From Hyphomonadaceae bacterium UBA7672 (GTDB lineage: Bacteria > Pseudomonadota > Alphaproteobacteria > Caulobacterales > Hyphomonadaceae), in NCBI GenBank assembly GCA_002483135.1, contig DLHI01000007.1:441857-505856 (forward strand): a stretch of DNA of 64,000 nt, given 5' to 3'. Below the pieces are notes generated by a model. It searched no databases. It had not been told where the DNA came from and saw nothing but the letters and a program-made list of their open reading frames with translations. The number at the start of each line of letters is the position of its first letter. Within the stretch, counting starts at the first letter, position 1. Positions 47,832 through 57,140 of the stretch are shown in pieces. Position numbers and translations under genes: made by a program.

Positions 47832-48449
47832 GTGAGCCTTGGCATTGATCTGATTATCCTCGCTGCGATCGCGGTTTTCGTGATTTCGCGGCTTTATTCG
47901 GTGCTTGGTCAGAAGACCGGCACGGAACAGCGGCCCCCTGCGCGCCGTATGCGGGAGGCGCCGGCCCGGATTCCCGACGCCGATGAGGCGGGCGAGGCGG
48001 AAGCGCGCGCGAGGCTGCGCCCGGCGTTCACCGGCCCGGCGGCGGCGGGGCTTGAGGCTATTGCCTCGCACGATGCGGCCTTTTCGCCTGAGGATTTTAC
48101 CCGTGGCGCCCGCAAGGCTTACGAGATGACTGTTACAGCGTTCGCCGATGGCGACCGCGAAACGTTGCGCCAGCTGGTCGATGACGATGTGTACGAGGTC
48201 TACAGCGCCGCCATCGTGGAGCGCGAGAAGTCAGGCGCCGAACCGATGCGCCTTGCGCGCATCCGGCAGGCGCGAATTGTCGAGGCGTCGGTGGACGCAC
48301 GCAATGTCGGCCGCGTGCTGGTCTCGTTCGAGAGCGAACTTTCCGATGGCGACATGATGCGCCAGGCGAAAGAGATCTGGACGTTCAAGCGTTCGCTGAC
48401 GAGTTCGGATCCGAACTGGCTGCTGGACGAGGTTTCGACCGCGACCTGA
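47832..48449 (+). CDS. Tim44/TimA-domain protein
   Basis: The 205-residue protein has an N-terminal membrane helix (about 5-23), a charged linker and a Tim44-like domain from about residue 75: FTRGARKAYEMTVTAFADGDRETLRQLVDDDVYEVYSAAI and LVSFESELSDGDMM. Tim44-domain proteins of alphaproteobacteria are linked to protein export and membrane-protein assembly near SecB. The GTG at 47832 is chosen because GAAGG lies 6 bases before it; a TTG at 47826 is in frame. In many relatives mltA follows; here Smr follows directly. Confidence 0.9.
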   Translation: MSLGIDLIILAAIAVFVISRLYSVLGQKTGTEQRPPARRMREAPARIPDADEAGEAEARARLRPAFTGPAAAGLEAIASHDAAFSPEDFTRGARKAYEMTVTAFADGDRETLRQLVDDDVYEVYSAAIVEREKSGAEPMRLARIRQARIVEASVDARNVGRVLVSFESELSDGDMMRQAKEIWTFKRSLTSSDPNWLLDEVSTAT

Positions 48450-48481
48450 TCTGCCGGGCCTTGATCCGTGATGCTGGGCCG

Positions 48482-48988
48482 ATGACGCGCAGGCTTTCTC
48501 CCGACGAACGCAGGCTGTGGTCGCGCGTGGCGCGCACCGTGAAGCCCGCGCATGGCAAATCCATCGAAATCGAAGCGGACGAGCCGGAGCCTGTGGCGCC
48601 GGGACGTGGGGTTGCGACTGTTGCGCCCACAGGGGACGCAAGGCCCAAAGCGCCGAAGCGCCCGACGCCGCCCGACGATCTTTCCGGCCAGCGCCGCGTG
48701 CGGCGGGGACAGCACGAGATCGATGCGCGACTCGATCTGCACGGGCATACGCAGGACACGGCGCATCGCGAGCTGGTGGAGTTCCTGTTGCGGCAGGCGG
48801 GGCAGGGCGCGCGCTGCGTTCTGGTGATCACGGGGAAGGGCCGGCTGGGCGCCGGGATATTGCGCGCGCGGCTGTTCGACTGGATCGCCGACCCGGAATT
48901 GCGGCCGTTCATCGCGGGCTATGCAGAGGCGCATCCCCGCCATGGCGGGGCGGGGGCGACTTATGTGTTCCTGAGGCCGGTGAGGTGA
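48482..48988 (+). CDS. Smr/MutS2 C-terminal domain protein
   Basis: The 168-residue protein begins MTRRLSPDERRLWSRVARTVKP. A Pro/Ala-rich linker precedes the Smr domain: EIDARLDLHGHTQDTAHRELVEFLLRQAGQGARCVLVITGKGRLGAGILRARLFDWI (about 81-138). Stand-alone Smr proteins have been tied to RNA endonuclease activity in ribosome rescue and to DNA nicking; which applies here is unknown. Start taken at 48482; an in-frame ATG at 48461 is possible. Confidence 0.9.
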   Translation: MTRRLSPDERRLWSRVARTVKPAHGKSIEIEADEPEPVAPGRGVATVAPTGDARPKAPKRPTPPDDLSGQRRVRRGQHEIDARLDLHGHTQDTAHRELVEFLLRQAGQGARCVLVITGKGRLGAGILRARLFDWIADPELRPFIAGYAEAHPRHGGAGATYVFLRPVR

Positions 48989-49004
48989 GCTTCGTGCGCT
49001 GGCG

Positions 49005-49499
49005 CTAAAGATCGAAGCGCTTGCGGATGCGATCCACTGGTGTGCCGTTCTTAAGCAGCTTCGCGCGGATCACCGCGTAGTCCACGAAACCCAGTCGTGA
49101 ATAGAAGGCGAGGCCGCCGGTGTTGTCGGCGCGGATGGTTGCGTCGATGGTTGTGACGCCGGCGCTGGGGGCGATTTCCACCGTGTGGGCGAAGAGCGCG
49201 GAGCCCACGCCGCGTCGTGTTCCGCCGACGCGGGCGAAGGTGCCGATGATGCCCCAGTCTGCGGGGAAGGGATCATCGTCCTCGAAGCTACGGAAGAGAG
49301 ACTGGAAGCCGGCGAGCGCGGCATCTGCTTCGGCGACGAAGCAGGAGATCAGCTGGGGCAAGTCGATGAATTCGGCGGCGAGGGTTTCGGCGTCGAACAG
49401 GTCTTCGTAGGCAGTCGTGCCGCCGCGCTTGATGATGGCGTTGATGAGATCCGCCATCGCGGGCGCGTCGGCGTGGGTGGCGTGGCGGATCGCCAGCAT
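49005..49499 (-). CDS. GNAT-family N-acetyltransferase
   Basis: The 164-residue protein begins MLAIRHATHADAPAMADLINAIIKRGGTTAYE and has GTFARVGGTRRGVGSALFAHTVEIA, the acetyl-CoA pyrophosphate loop (R/Q-x-x-G-x-G/A form), and GGLAFYSRLGFVDYAVI. The substrate is unknown. Its start overlaps the stop of the next upstream gene by one base, indicating coupling. Confidence 0.88.
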   Translation of the reverse strand: MLAIRHATHADAPAMADLINAIIKRGGTTAYEDLFDAETLAAEFIDLPQLISCFVAEADAALAGFQSLFRSFEDDDPFPADWGIIGTFARVGGTRRGVGSALFAHTVEIAPSAGVTTIDATIRADNTGGLAFYSRLGFVDYAVIRAKLLKNGTPVDRIRKRFDL

Positions 49500-49861
49500 C
49501 AGGCCTCGACCGGCTTTGCGGCGGCGGCGAACTCGTCATAGGCGCGCAGGGCGTCGGCGGCGATCGTGATGCCGGGGCCGCCGCCCATCTGGATGGCGAC
49601 GCCAAGCGCTTCAGCGACTTCCTGGCGGGTCGCTCCGGTGCGCACGGAGTTGCGGGCGTGATAGGCGATGCAGCCCTTGCAGTTGGTGGCCACTGAAAGG
49701 GCGAGGGCGATCAGTTCCTTGGTCTTCCCGTCCAGCGCGCCCGGCGCCTGAGCGGCTTTCGAGAGACCGCCAAAAGCCTTGGTCACGTCCGGGATCAGCT
49801 GTCGCAATTGGGCGGCGTAGGCATCGACTTCGGCGATGCGATCAGTGAATTCACCCGGCAT
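49499..49861 (-). CDS. Carboxymuconolactone decarboxylase/AhpD-like protein
   Basis: The 120-residue all-helical protein has LDGKTKELIALALSVATNCKGCIAYHARNSVRTGATRQEVAEALGVAIQMGGGP. The Cys-x2-Cys (NCKGC) and following His match the AhpD-like peroxidase active site in the carboxymuconolactone decarboxylase family. A redox role is therefore more likely than lactone decarboxylation. The start at 49861 suits the domain; 49915 is a possible longer start. Confidence 0.87.
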   Translation of the reverse strand: MPGEFTDRIAEVDAYAAQLRQLIPDVTKAFGGLSKAAQAPGALDGKTKELIALALSVATNCKGCIAYHARNSVRTGATRQEVAEALGVAIQMGGGPGITIAADALRAYDEFAAAAKPVEA

Positions 49862-49927
49862 GGTCCAACTCCACTTGATGTCTGCAGTATGGTCGGGTGC
49901 ATGTGGGGCATGCAACCTTGATGCGGA

Positions 49928-50278
49928 TCAACCGCCGCGTGAGGCTTTTTCCGCGATGCCGGATTTGCCCTGGCGGGCCTCGAGCACTTTCGCCACCTGA
50001 TCCAGCGAGACGCCGCGCGAGCGGAGGGCGACGAGCAGGTGATAAAGCACGTCGGCGGCTTCTTTTGCGACATCATCGTCTGACTGCGAGGCGACGGCGA
50101 GGGCAGCCTCGACGCCTTCCTCGCCCAGCTTCTTCGCGGCGAGGGCGGGGCCGCCGGCGAGCAGCTTCGCGGTCCACGACGTGGCGGGATCATCGCCGAC
50201 GCGGGCGTCGACGGTCTTGGCGAGGTCTGCGAGGATTTCGCCGAGGAAGGCGGCGGGGCCGAGCGGGTCGTGTGTCAT
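49928..50278 (-). CDS. hisE: Phosphoribosyl-ATP pyrophosphatase
   Basis: HisE catalyses the second step of histidine synthesis. The 116-residue protein has SWTAKLLAGGPALAAKKLGEEGVEAALAVASQSDDDVAKEAADVLYHLLVAL, with the MazG-type acidic cluster EExxE...D. It overlaps hisF by one base (TGATG). Confidence 0.95.
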   Translation of the reverse strand: MTHDPLGPAAFLGEILADLAKTVDARVGDDPATSWTAKLLAGGPALAAKKLGEEGVEAALAVASQSDDDVAKEAADVLYHLLVALRSRGVSLDQVAKVLEARQGKSGIAEKASRGG

Positions 50279-51045
50279 CAGGCGTCTTCCGTAATGCGGA
50301 CGGGCGCACCAGCAGCGGCGATGGCGCGCTTGGCGTCGGCGACCGTGGCTTCGCCGAAGTGGAAGATGGAGGCGGCAAGGACGGCATCTGCGCCGCCCTT
50401 GGTCACGGCGTCGGCCATGTGCTGGACATTGCCGGCCCCGCCCGAGGCGATGAGCGGCACGCGCACCACGTCGCGGACGGCGCGGAGGAGATCGAGATCA
50501 TAGCCGGTCTTGGCGCCGTCGCGGTCCATCGAGGTGAGCAGGATTTCGCCGGCGCCGAGTTCGGCTGCGCGGCGGGCGAACGCGATCGCATCCTGCTTCG
50601 TGTCGTTGCGGCCGCCGTGTGTGTGCACCGACCAGCCGCCTTCGACGCGCTTCACGTCCATCGCCATGACGACGGCTTGCGATCCGACCTTGCGGGCGCA
50701 GGCGGTGAGGATGGCGGGATCGAGGACGGCGGCGGTGTTGATAGCGACTTTGTCCGCGCCGGCGCGCAGCATGGCGACCATGTCTTCGGGCGTGCGCACG
50801 CCGCCGCCGACGGTGAGCGGCATGAAGCAGGCATCCGCCGTGCGCTCCACCACGTCGATCATGGTGGCGCGCTTTTCGTGGCTGGCCGTGATGTCGAGGA
50901 AGCAGAGTTCATCCGCGCCCTGCGCGTCATAGGCGCGGGCGAGGGCGACGGGATCGCCCGCATCGCGCAGGTCGACGAAGTTGACGCCCTTCACGGTGCG
51001 CCCGTCTTTCACGTCGAGACAGGGGATGATGCGGACTTTGAGCAT
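50278..51045 (-). CDS. hisF: Imidazole glycerol phosphate synthase cyclase subunit
   Basis: HisF closes the imidazole ring using ammonia from HisH. The 255-residue TIM barrel has RIIPCLDVKDGRTVKGVNFVDLRDAGDP with the catalytic Asp11, LTVGGGVRTPEDM, and DRDGAKTGYDLDLLRAV with the second Asp. SGGAGN is the phosphate loop. hisF-hisE is the downstream half of a split his cluster. Confidence 0.96.
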   Translation of the reverse strand: MLKVRIIPCLDVKDGRTVKGVNFVDLRDAGDPVALARAYDAQGADELCFLDITASHEKRATMIDVVERTADACFMPLTVGGGVRTPEDMVAMLRAGADKVAINTAAVLDPAILTACARKVGSQAVVMAMDVKRVEGGWSVHTHGGRNDTKQDAIAFARRAAELGAGEILLTSMDRDGAKTGYDLDLLRAVRDVVRVPLIASGGAGNVQHMADAVTKGGADAVLAASIFHFGEATVADAKRAIAAAGAPVRITEDA

Positions 51046-51117
51046 GGGGGAGTGATTGCGCGGGGAGGGGCGGATGGCAAGGGTAGGGAGAATGTCGGGC
51101 GCCCTGCGTGTGGAGGC

Positions 51118-51239
51118 AGACCCCCACCTGTCCTCCCCCTTTCAGGGGGAGGAACCGTAATGCGCCATCGACCTTCCATGCGAGGGTTGTTCTCGCAACG
51201 AGGTCCCCCCCCTGAAAGGGGGAGGACAGGTGGGGGTCT
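51118..51239. repeat. Family 1 inverted repeat element (CTCCCCC variant), complete
   Basis: AGACCCCCACCTGTCCTCCC... and inverse; the spacer is diverged from other copies. It lies between hisF and the small DUF1127-like gene. Confidence 0.92.
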
Positions 51240-51269
51240 CTCTCGGCGCACATAGGTGTGGCCCACGCA

Positions 51270-51434
51270 TCACCCATCATCCGCGCCGATGTCGCGGCGG
51301 AGGTGTTGGGAGAGGCGCGTGTGTAGCGAGCGCGCGGCGAGGCGCCGGGCGCGTTGGGAGTCGTCGGTGGGAGGAGCCGGCTTACGCCAGCGCAACCGGT
51401 TGGCGCAGCGCGCCAGCCATTGAATGATGTTCAT
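51270..51434 (-). CDS. Very small basic protein, possibly DUF1127-like
   Basis: The 54-residue, arginine-rich protein begins MNIIQWLARCANRLRWRKPAPP and ends LHTRLSQHLRRDIGADDG. The tail resembles the DIGL-type end of small DUF1127 proteins, but the match is weak. AGGATCAT places an AGGA about 5 bases before the ATG. The protein is too short for ordinary gene calls. A different overlapping frame from the ATG near 51471 is less convincing. Confidence 0.45.
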   Translation of the reverse strand: MNIIQWLARCANRLRWRKPAPPTDDSQRARRLAARSLHTRLSQHLRRDIGADDG

Positions 51435-51550
51435 ATGATCCTGAAGCTGTGAGGTTGAGGCGATGCGCGTAATGCATGATCGTCTCCTCTGCAGGCTTCA
51501 GGTCGCGCGCTGGATTGCGCGGGACGGAATGGCGGGCTTGTACCCGTGTT

Positions 51551-52513
51551 TCAGGTCGGCGGCAATGCGCCGGACGGAAGGGCGAAGGTTGCAAACAGCG
51601 GAAGATGATCTGACCCGATGTGGGGACCGACGCGGTAGTCGGTGAGGATCAGGCCGCCGCCGAATCTGATGTGGTCGATGGGCAGGCCGAGCGGGCCGAG
51701 GATTGCGGGGAATGTGCCCTCGAAGCGTGGGTCGCCTGCGCGTGTGCCGGGCACGGATGCGTAGACGCGACCCCAGGGCGTGGTGTTGAAATCGCCGGCG
51801 ATGATGAAGGGGCGGGTGGTGTCGATGCTAGCGCCCGCGGCGGCGAGTTGCTGATCCCGGTCGCGCATCAAGCCGGTATCGCCGGGCGAAGGGGGATGCG
51901 TGGTGACGATCTGCACGCCGGAGAGATCGCCGCTGATGATTACGCCGTGGCTGCCGTCGAACATCAGGGTTGAGCCGATGCGCATGTCGCGTGCGGCGAG
52001 TGCCGAGCGGCGGATCAGGGGCCAGCCGTTGGCGCGCTCGCTGGGAAGGATGTGCGTGGGCAGGGCGGGGAAGAGGCGGGCCATGTCCTCCGGCTTGAGG
52101 TCGTCGGGCGCTTCGTAGGCGGCGACTATGTCTGCGCTGTAGTCGCGAGCGAGACTGGCGAGCTCTTCCAGAGCGGGCATCGAGCCGTGGACGTTGGCGC
52201 TGACGATGCGGATGAGGCGAGCGTTGTCGGGCGCGGGTTGCGGGTTGGAGAAGCCGCCCATGCCGATGAGCAAGGCGAGGTTGATGGCGCCGGCGGCGAG
52301 GGCCGTGACGCCGGCTGCGTGGGCGCGGCGCCAGATCGCGATGGCGCCAATGATGATGCCGACTAGGGCGAGGTGGCGCGGCCAGTGGGACAAGAGGTCG
52401 AACACCCAGCCGGGACGACCGCCGAGATCCAGGCGGTCGGCGGAGGCGAGCGCTGTCATCGCGGCGGTAAGGCCGGCGAGCGTCCAGAGGATGAGGCGGA
52501 TGGGGTCGCGCAC
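51551..52513 (-). CDS. Membrane-anchored endonuclease/exonuclease/phosphatase family protein
   Basis: The 320-residue protein has three hydrophobic N-terminal segments (about 8-25, 45-62, 68-86). An EEP-fold domain follows: RIVSANVHGSMPALEELASLARDYSADIVAAYEA (Asn and Glu of the active site), VTTHPPSPGD, PFIIAGDFNTTPWG and GSDHLPLFATF (Asp-His). Members cut nucleic acids, phospholipids or phosphodiesters; membrane anchoring suggests a periplasmic substrate. It lies between hisA and hisF, with no pathway link. Confidence 0.88.
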   Translation of the reverse strand: MRDPIRLILWTLAGLTAAMTALASADRLDLGGRPGWVFDLLSHWPRHLALVGIIIGAIAIWRRAHAAGVTALAAGAINLALLIGMGGFSNPQPAPDNARLIRIVSANVHGSMPALEELASLARDYSADIVAAYEAPDDLKPEDMARLFPALPTHILPSERANGWPLIRRSALAARDMRIGSTLMFDGSHGVIISGDLSGVQIVTTHPPSPGDTGLMRDRDQQLAAAGASIDTTRPFIIAGDFNTTPWGRVYASVPGTRAGDPRFEGTFPAILGPLGLPIDHIRFGGGLILTDYRVGPHIGSDHLPLFATFALPSGALPPT

Positions 52514-52546
52514 AGGGTAGCTATATCAGGCAGGAGCGCTTTATCG

Positions 52547-52619
52547 AGGGACCCCCTCCGTCTCGCTCGCAAGGGCGAGCGATCCACCTCCCCCGATCGC
52601 GTGGCGATCGAGGGAGGAA
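52547..52619. repeat. Family 2 half element
   Basis: GGGACCCCCTCCGTC, a GCTCGCAAGGGCGAGC hairpin and CCACCTCCCCCGA...GAGGGAGG: a single arm with no DUF559 gene nearby. It lies six bases from the hisA stop. Confidence 0.9.
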
Positions 52620-52624
52620 AGAAG

Positions 52625-53347
<723 letters not shown>

Positions 53348-53469
53348 TGGTGGCCGCCGTCTGGTGGGCGTTTGCGAGATGGCATTCTTGGACGCTCGGA
53401 GGGGGTGTCTGTCAATGCATATGGGTGAGAGGAGGTCCCCAGAGCGGCTATCTCTGCGAACACCTCGAC

Positions 53470-53564
53470 TGTCATTTCCGCCGCAGCGCGAAGCTAGCAG
53501 CGGCGAGGGCGGTGTGTGCGGCCCCTGGGTTCCGGCTCACGCCTGCGGCGCGTCCGGAATGACA
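53470..53564. repeat. Family 4 inverted repeat element
   Basis: TGTCATTTCCGCCGCAGCGC ... GCCCCTGGGTTCCGG ... CGTCCGGAATGACA. It lies between hisH and hisA. Confidence 0.83.
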
Positions 53565-53586
53565 GTGGTGGTTGGGGGGCGACCCG

Positions 53587-54231
53587 TTACGGCTTCCAGC
53601 GCAGGAAATTCGCGAGCAGCAACTGTCCAGCTTTCTGGCTCTTTTCCGGGTGGAATTGCGCGCCGAAGAGGTTGTCACGGGCGACGGCGGCGACGAACTT
53701 GCCGCCATAGTCGCAGCGGGCGGCAACGTGGTCGCGCTTCTCGGCCTTCAATGCATAGGAATGTACGAAATAGACGTGCGGCTCGGGGCCGAGGCCGTTG
53801 AAGAGCGGGTGGTCGCGCATGTCGGTGAGGGTGTTCCAGCCCATGTGCGGCACAGGGAGATTCGGGTCGGATGGCGTGATGCGCTCGACCGCGCCGGGGA
53901 TCCAGCCGAGGCCACGCGTTTCGACATCCTCGCGGCCGACATCCGCCATCAGCTGCATGCCGACGCAGATGCCGAGGAAGGGTCGGCGCGAGCGGAAGAC
54001 CGCTTCGTTTAGCGCTTCGGTGACGCCGGTGCGCGCGATGAGGCCCGCGGCGCAATCGGCATAGTGGCCGACGCCGGGCAGGACGATGCGGTCGGCCTGG
54101 CGGATGCGGTCGGGGTCGTCGGTCAGCAGGACGTCGAGGCGGATCTCGTGCGCATTCGCCGCCGCCTCAAGCGCGCGCTGCACGGAACGGACATTGCCCG
54201 ATCCATAGTCGATGATGGCGAGGCGGGTCAT
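53587..54231 (-). CDS. hisH: Imidazole glycerol phosphate synthase glutaminase subunit
   Basis: HisH releases ammonia from glutamine for HisF. The 214-residue class I amidotransferase has LAIIDYGSGNVRSVQRAL, VLPGVGHYADC, PFLGICVGMQLMAD with catalytic Cys, and FHPEKSQKAG with His-Pro-Glu. All three catalytic residues are present. Confidence 0.96.
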   Translation of the reverse strand: MTRLAIIDYGSGNVRSVQRALEAAANAHEIRLDVLLTDDPDRIRQADRIVLPGVGHYADCAAGLIARTGVTEALNEAVFRSRRPFLGICVGMQLMADVGREDVETRGLGWIPGAVERITPSDPNLPVPHMGWNTLTDMRDHPLFNGLGPEPHVYFVHSYALKAEKRDHVAARCDYGGKFVAAVARDNLFGAQFHPEKSQKAGQLLLANFLRWKP

Positions 54232-54320
54232 TGGCGAGGGGTTTAGTCGCTTAGGGCGCTCGTGTCACGGCTGGACGTCTTCCCGCGTGTGTGGGGGGGA
54301 CGAGCGGGCTAGGGGTGGCT

Positions 54321-54920
54321 CTACAAACTGCCCTTGGTGCTGGCGACCTGGCCTTTGAGGCGGTCGTCGCGGACGGCGGCCATGCGCAGGGCGCGGGCCA
54401 GCGACTTGAAGCTGGCTTCGGCGATGTGGTGCGAGTTCTCGCCGTAGAGCAGTTCGAGGTGGAGGCACACGCCAGCGTTCATGGCGAAGGCCTGGAAGAA
54501 TTCCTTGAACAGCTCGGTGTCGACCGCGCCGACCTTGTCGCGCGTGAAGGCGACCTTCCAGATCAGGTAGGGCCTGTTGCACAGGTCGACCGAGGCGCGG
54601 GCCAGCGTTTCGTCCATCGGCACATAGGCGTGGCCGAAGCGGATGACGTTCGAATAACCGCCCACCGCCTCGCGGAAAGCCTGGCCCAGCACGATGCCGA
54701 CATCTTCCATGGTGTGGTGCTGGTCGATGTGAAGGTCGCCTTTAGCTTCGACGTTAATGTCCATGGCGGAGTGTTTGGCGAAGCTCTCCAGCATGTGGTC
54801 GAAAAAGCCGATGCCGGTGGAAATCGTTGATTTTCCAGAGCCATCGACGTCGACGGAGACCTTGATCGAGGTCTCTTTCGTCTCGCGGACGATCTCTGCC
54901 TTGCGCGCCTTTTCCGCCAT
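54321..54920 (-). CDS. hisB: Imidazoleglycerol-phosphate dehydratase
   Basis: HisB performs the sixth step of histidine synthesis. The 199-residue single-function enzyme has TGIGFFDHMLESFAKHSAMDINVEAKGDLHIDQHHTMEDVGIVLGQAF (metal-binding His/Glu) and ENSHHIAEASFKSLARALRMA near the C-terminus. It begins the his cluster (hisB-hisH-hisA). The divergent promoter region holds TTAACC motifs near 54937 and 54965 that resemble single CtrA half-sites. Confidence 0.96.
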   Translation of the reverse strand: MAEKARKAEIVRETKETSIKVSVDVDGSGKSTISTGIGFFDHMLESFAKHSAMDINVEAKGDLHIDQHHTMEDVGIVLGQAFREAVGGYSNVIRFGHAYVPMDETLARASVDLCNRPYLIWKVAFTRDKVGAVDTELFKEFFQAFAMNAGVCLHLELLYGENSHHIAEASFKSLARALRMAAVRDDRLKGQVASTKGSL

Positions 54921-55048
54921 CTGCGGGCCCTTGCATTAACCATGCGTTCGCTAACGAAACCTAGCTTAACCCGCGAACGGTCGAGGAATCCTGAATGTGG
55001 TGACGCATTTAGGGGTTGGCCGCATGGAACGCCACCGGATTCGCGCTG

Positions 55049-57136
55049 ATGACTGCACGCACAGCCAAGGACAGCGCAAAGGGGGCCAAGCCCCCCAAGG
55101 GACAGAAGCGTCGCGCCAAGCGCATGGGCCTGGCGGGCAGGGTGGCGATGATCGCGGTGGCGGCCGCGTTCTTTGCGGCGCTGGCCCAATGGGTCGTCAC
55201 CCCGGTCATGGCGCAGGGCGAAATCAGGTTCCAGCGCCAGACGGCGGTGTTCGCCGGGGCCAACCTGCTGGCGGACGTCGCCCGGCTCCATGTCGAGGCG
55301 GGGCATTGGTCGGAGATCAAGAAGCTGGTGGATGCGCTGTCGGTCGGCATGCCTGACGGACAGTCGGCCGTGTTCGACAAGGACTGGAAGCTGGTGGCGA
55401 AGGATGGCGCGGTCGAGCGCCTGCCGCCGCAGAGGCAGCTGGCGGCGCTGGCGGCGGATCATTCAGCCGTCATGGTCGAGGGCGAGCGTTATTATGCCGC
55501 GCGGCCGATCGAGTCGAACGGCGTGCTGTATGGCTATGCGGTGTATTCCTTCCAGCCGCGCGCGTTTGTGAGCATCTGGCTGTGGGTGGTGGCGCTGAAC
55601 GCCATCGTGCTGTCACTCGTGCTGCTGGCGATTGCTCCCCTGATCTACCGCCTGGCGCGTCATGCCCTCAAGCCGGTCACCATTCTCGAAAAACAGATCC
55701 GCAGCCGCGATCCGAAGGACAAGTCGAAGCTGGCGGATTCATCCGACGACAAGCTGCTGAAGCCGCTGCTGACGGCGATCGACGGCGTGCATGAGCGCTC
55801 CGAGGCGGCGATGCGGCGCGCGCTGACGATGGCCTACACCGATCCAGTGACGCGCCTGCCGAACCGGCTGCGTTTCATGTCGAAGCTGGACGCGACGGTG
55901 GGGGCGGGCGGCGGCGCCTTCCTCGTCATCTGCGATCTCGACAGGTTCAGGCAGGTGAATGTGACGTACGGTCCGCGCGTGGCGGACCTTGCGCTGGGGG
56001 CCACCGCCGAACGTCTGCGGGCCGCGGCTTCGCAGACACTGGAGCTTCCCTTCTTCATCGGACGCATGGGCGCTGACCAGTTCGGCGTCATCCTGCCAGG
56101 CGCCGGGCGCGAGATGGCAGCGAAGCTGATCGCGGCAATGGAATCCGCGATCTCGGAGGTGATGATTCTTGAGGGACAGGCGCTGCGCGTGACGGCATGT
56201 TTTGGCGCAGCGGTCGCTCCGGACGATGCAGCCAATGGCGGCGATCTGCTGAAGCAGGCGGAAGTCGCGCTCAAGGAGGCCAAGCGCCAGGGCGGGCAGA
56301 AGAATGCGTTCTTTGATCGCAAGCTGCTCGACAAGGCGCGGGCGCAATCAAGGCTGGAAGATGAAGTGCGCGAAGGCCTCGAGCGCGGCGAGTTCGTGGC
56401 GGTGTTCCAGCCCAAGGTGAAGCTGGAGACGGGCGAACTGGTGGGCGCAGAGGCGCTGGCGCGCTGGCGCAGGCCCGATGGCATGGCGGTGTCGCCGGGT
56501 GTGTTCATCCCGATCGCCGAGGAGCTTGGGCTCATCGCCAAGCTGGGCAAGCAGGTGATGCGCGATGCGTGTTTCGCGGCGGCGGGATGGAACAGGAAGG
56601 GCATCATCTCGTCGGTCGCCGTCAACGTGTCGCCACACCAGTTCGACGATCCGGACTTCGTGAATTCGGTCTATCTGGCGCTGGATGAAAGCGGGTTGCC
56701 GCCGAACCTGCTGGAACTCGAGATCACCGAGAGCGCGGCCGTCGCCGATCCGGATCGCGTGGCGCGCACGATGTGGCCGTTGCGCAATCGCGGCGTCAGG
56801 TTGGCCATCGACGATTTCGGCACAGGGCATTCGAACTTCGCTGCGATCACGCGTCTGCCGTTCGACGTGTTCAAGATCGACCAGCAATTCGTCCGCGCTC
56901 TGTCCACCGACCCGCATGCACCCGCCATCGTCGAGATGATCCTGGCGATGGCCGAAGCGCTGGGCCAGGAGACGGTTGCCGAGGGCGTGGAGACAAGAGA
57001 GCAGGCCGACTTCCTGCTGCGTCGCGCCTGCACGATCGGGCAGGGGTATTACTATTCACCGCCGCTGCCGGCGGATGAGTTCGATGCATTCGTGCGGAGT
57101 TACAGGCCAAGGCCCGCGGACCGCTTTGCGGCTTAG
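55049..57136 (+). CDS. EAL-domain c-di-GMP phosphodiesterase with degenerate GGDEF domain
   Basis: The 695-residue protein has two membrane helices (about 26-50 and 178-203) flanking a periplasmic sensor region. A GGDEF domain follows in which the active-site motif is GADQF (near 341-345), so cyclase activity is unlikely. An EAL domain has intact EAL (near 467-469), VNVSPHQ, LELEITES, AIDDFGTG, FKIDQQF and VAEGVET. It should degrade c-di-GMP, lowering it in response to an envelope signal. ATG at 55049 was chosen; a TTG at 55016 is in frame. It converges with the O-acetylation genes. Confidence 0.92.
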   Translation: MTARTAKDSAKGAKPPKGQKRRAKRMGLAGRVAMIAVAAAFFAALAQWVVTPVMAQGEIRFQRQTAVFAGANLLADVARLHVEAGHWSEIKKLVDALSVGMPDGQSAVFDKDWKLVAKDGAVERLPPQRQLAALAADHSAVMVEGERYYAARPIESNGVLYGYAVYSFQPRAFVSIWLWVVALNAIVLSLVLLAIAPLIYRLARHALKPVTILEKQIRSRDPKDKSKLADSSDDKLLKPLLTAIDGVHERSEAAMRRALTMAYTDPVTRLPNRLRFMSKLDATVGAGGGAFLVICDLDRFRQVNVTYGPRVADLALGATAERLRAAASQTLELPFFIGRMGADQFGVILPGAGREMAAKLIAAMESAISEVMILEGQALRVTACFGAAVAPDDAANGGDLLKQAEVALKEAKRQGGQKNAFFDRKLLDKARAQSRLEDEVREGLERGEFVAVFQPKVKLETGELVGAEALARWRRPDGMAVSPGVFIPIAEELGLIAKLGKQVMRDACFAAAGWNRKGIISSVAVNVSPHQFDDPDFVNSVYLALDESGLPPNLLELEITESAAVADPDRVARTMWPLRNRGVRLAIDDFGTGHSNFAAITRLPFDVFKIDQQFVRALSTDPHAPAIVEMILAMAEALGQETVAEGVETREQADFLLRRACTIGQGYYYSPPLPADEFDAFVRSYRPRPADRFAA

Positions 57137-57140
57137 GCAG

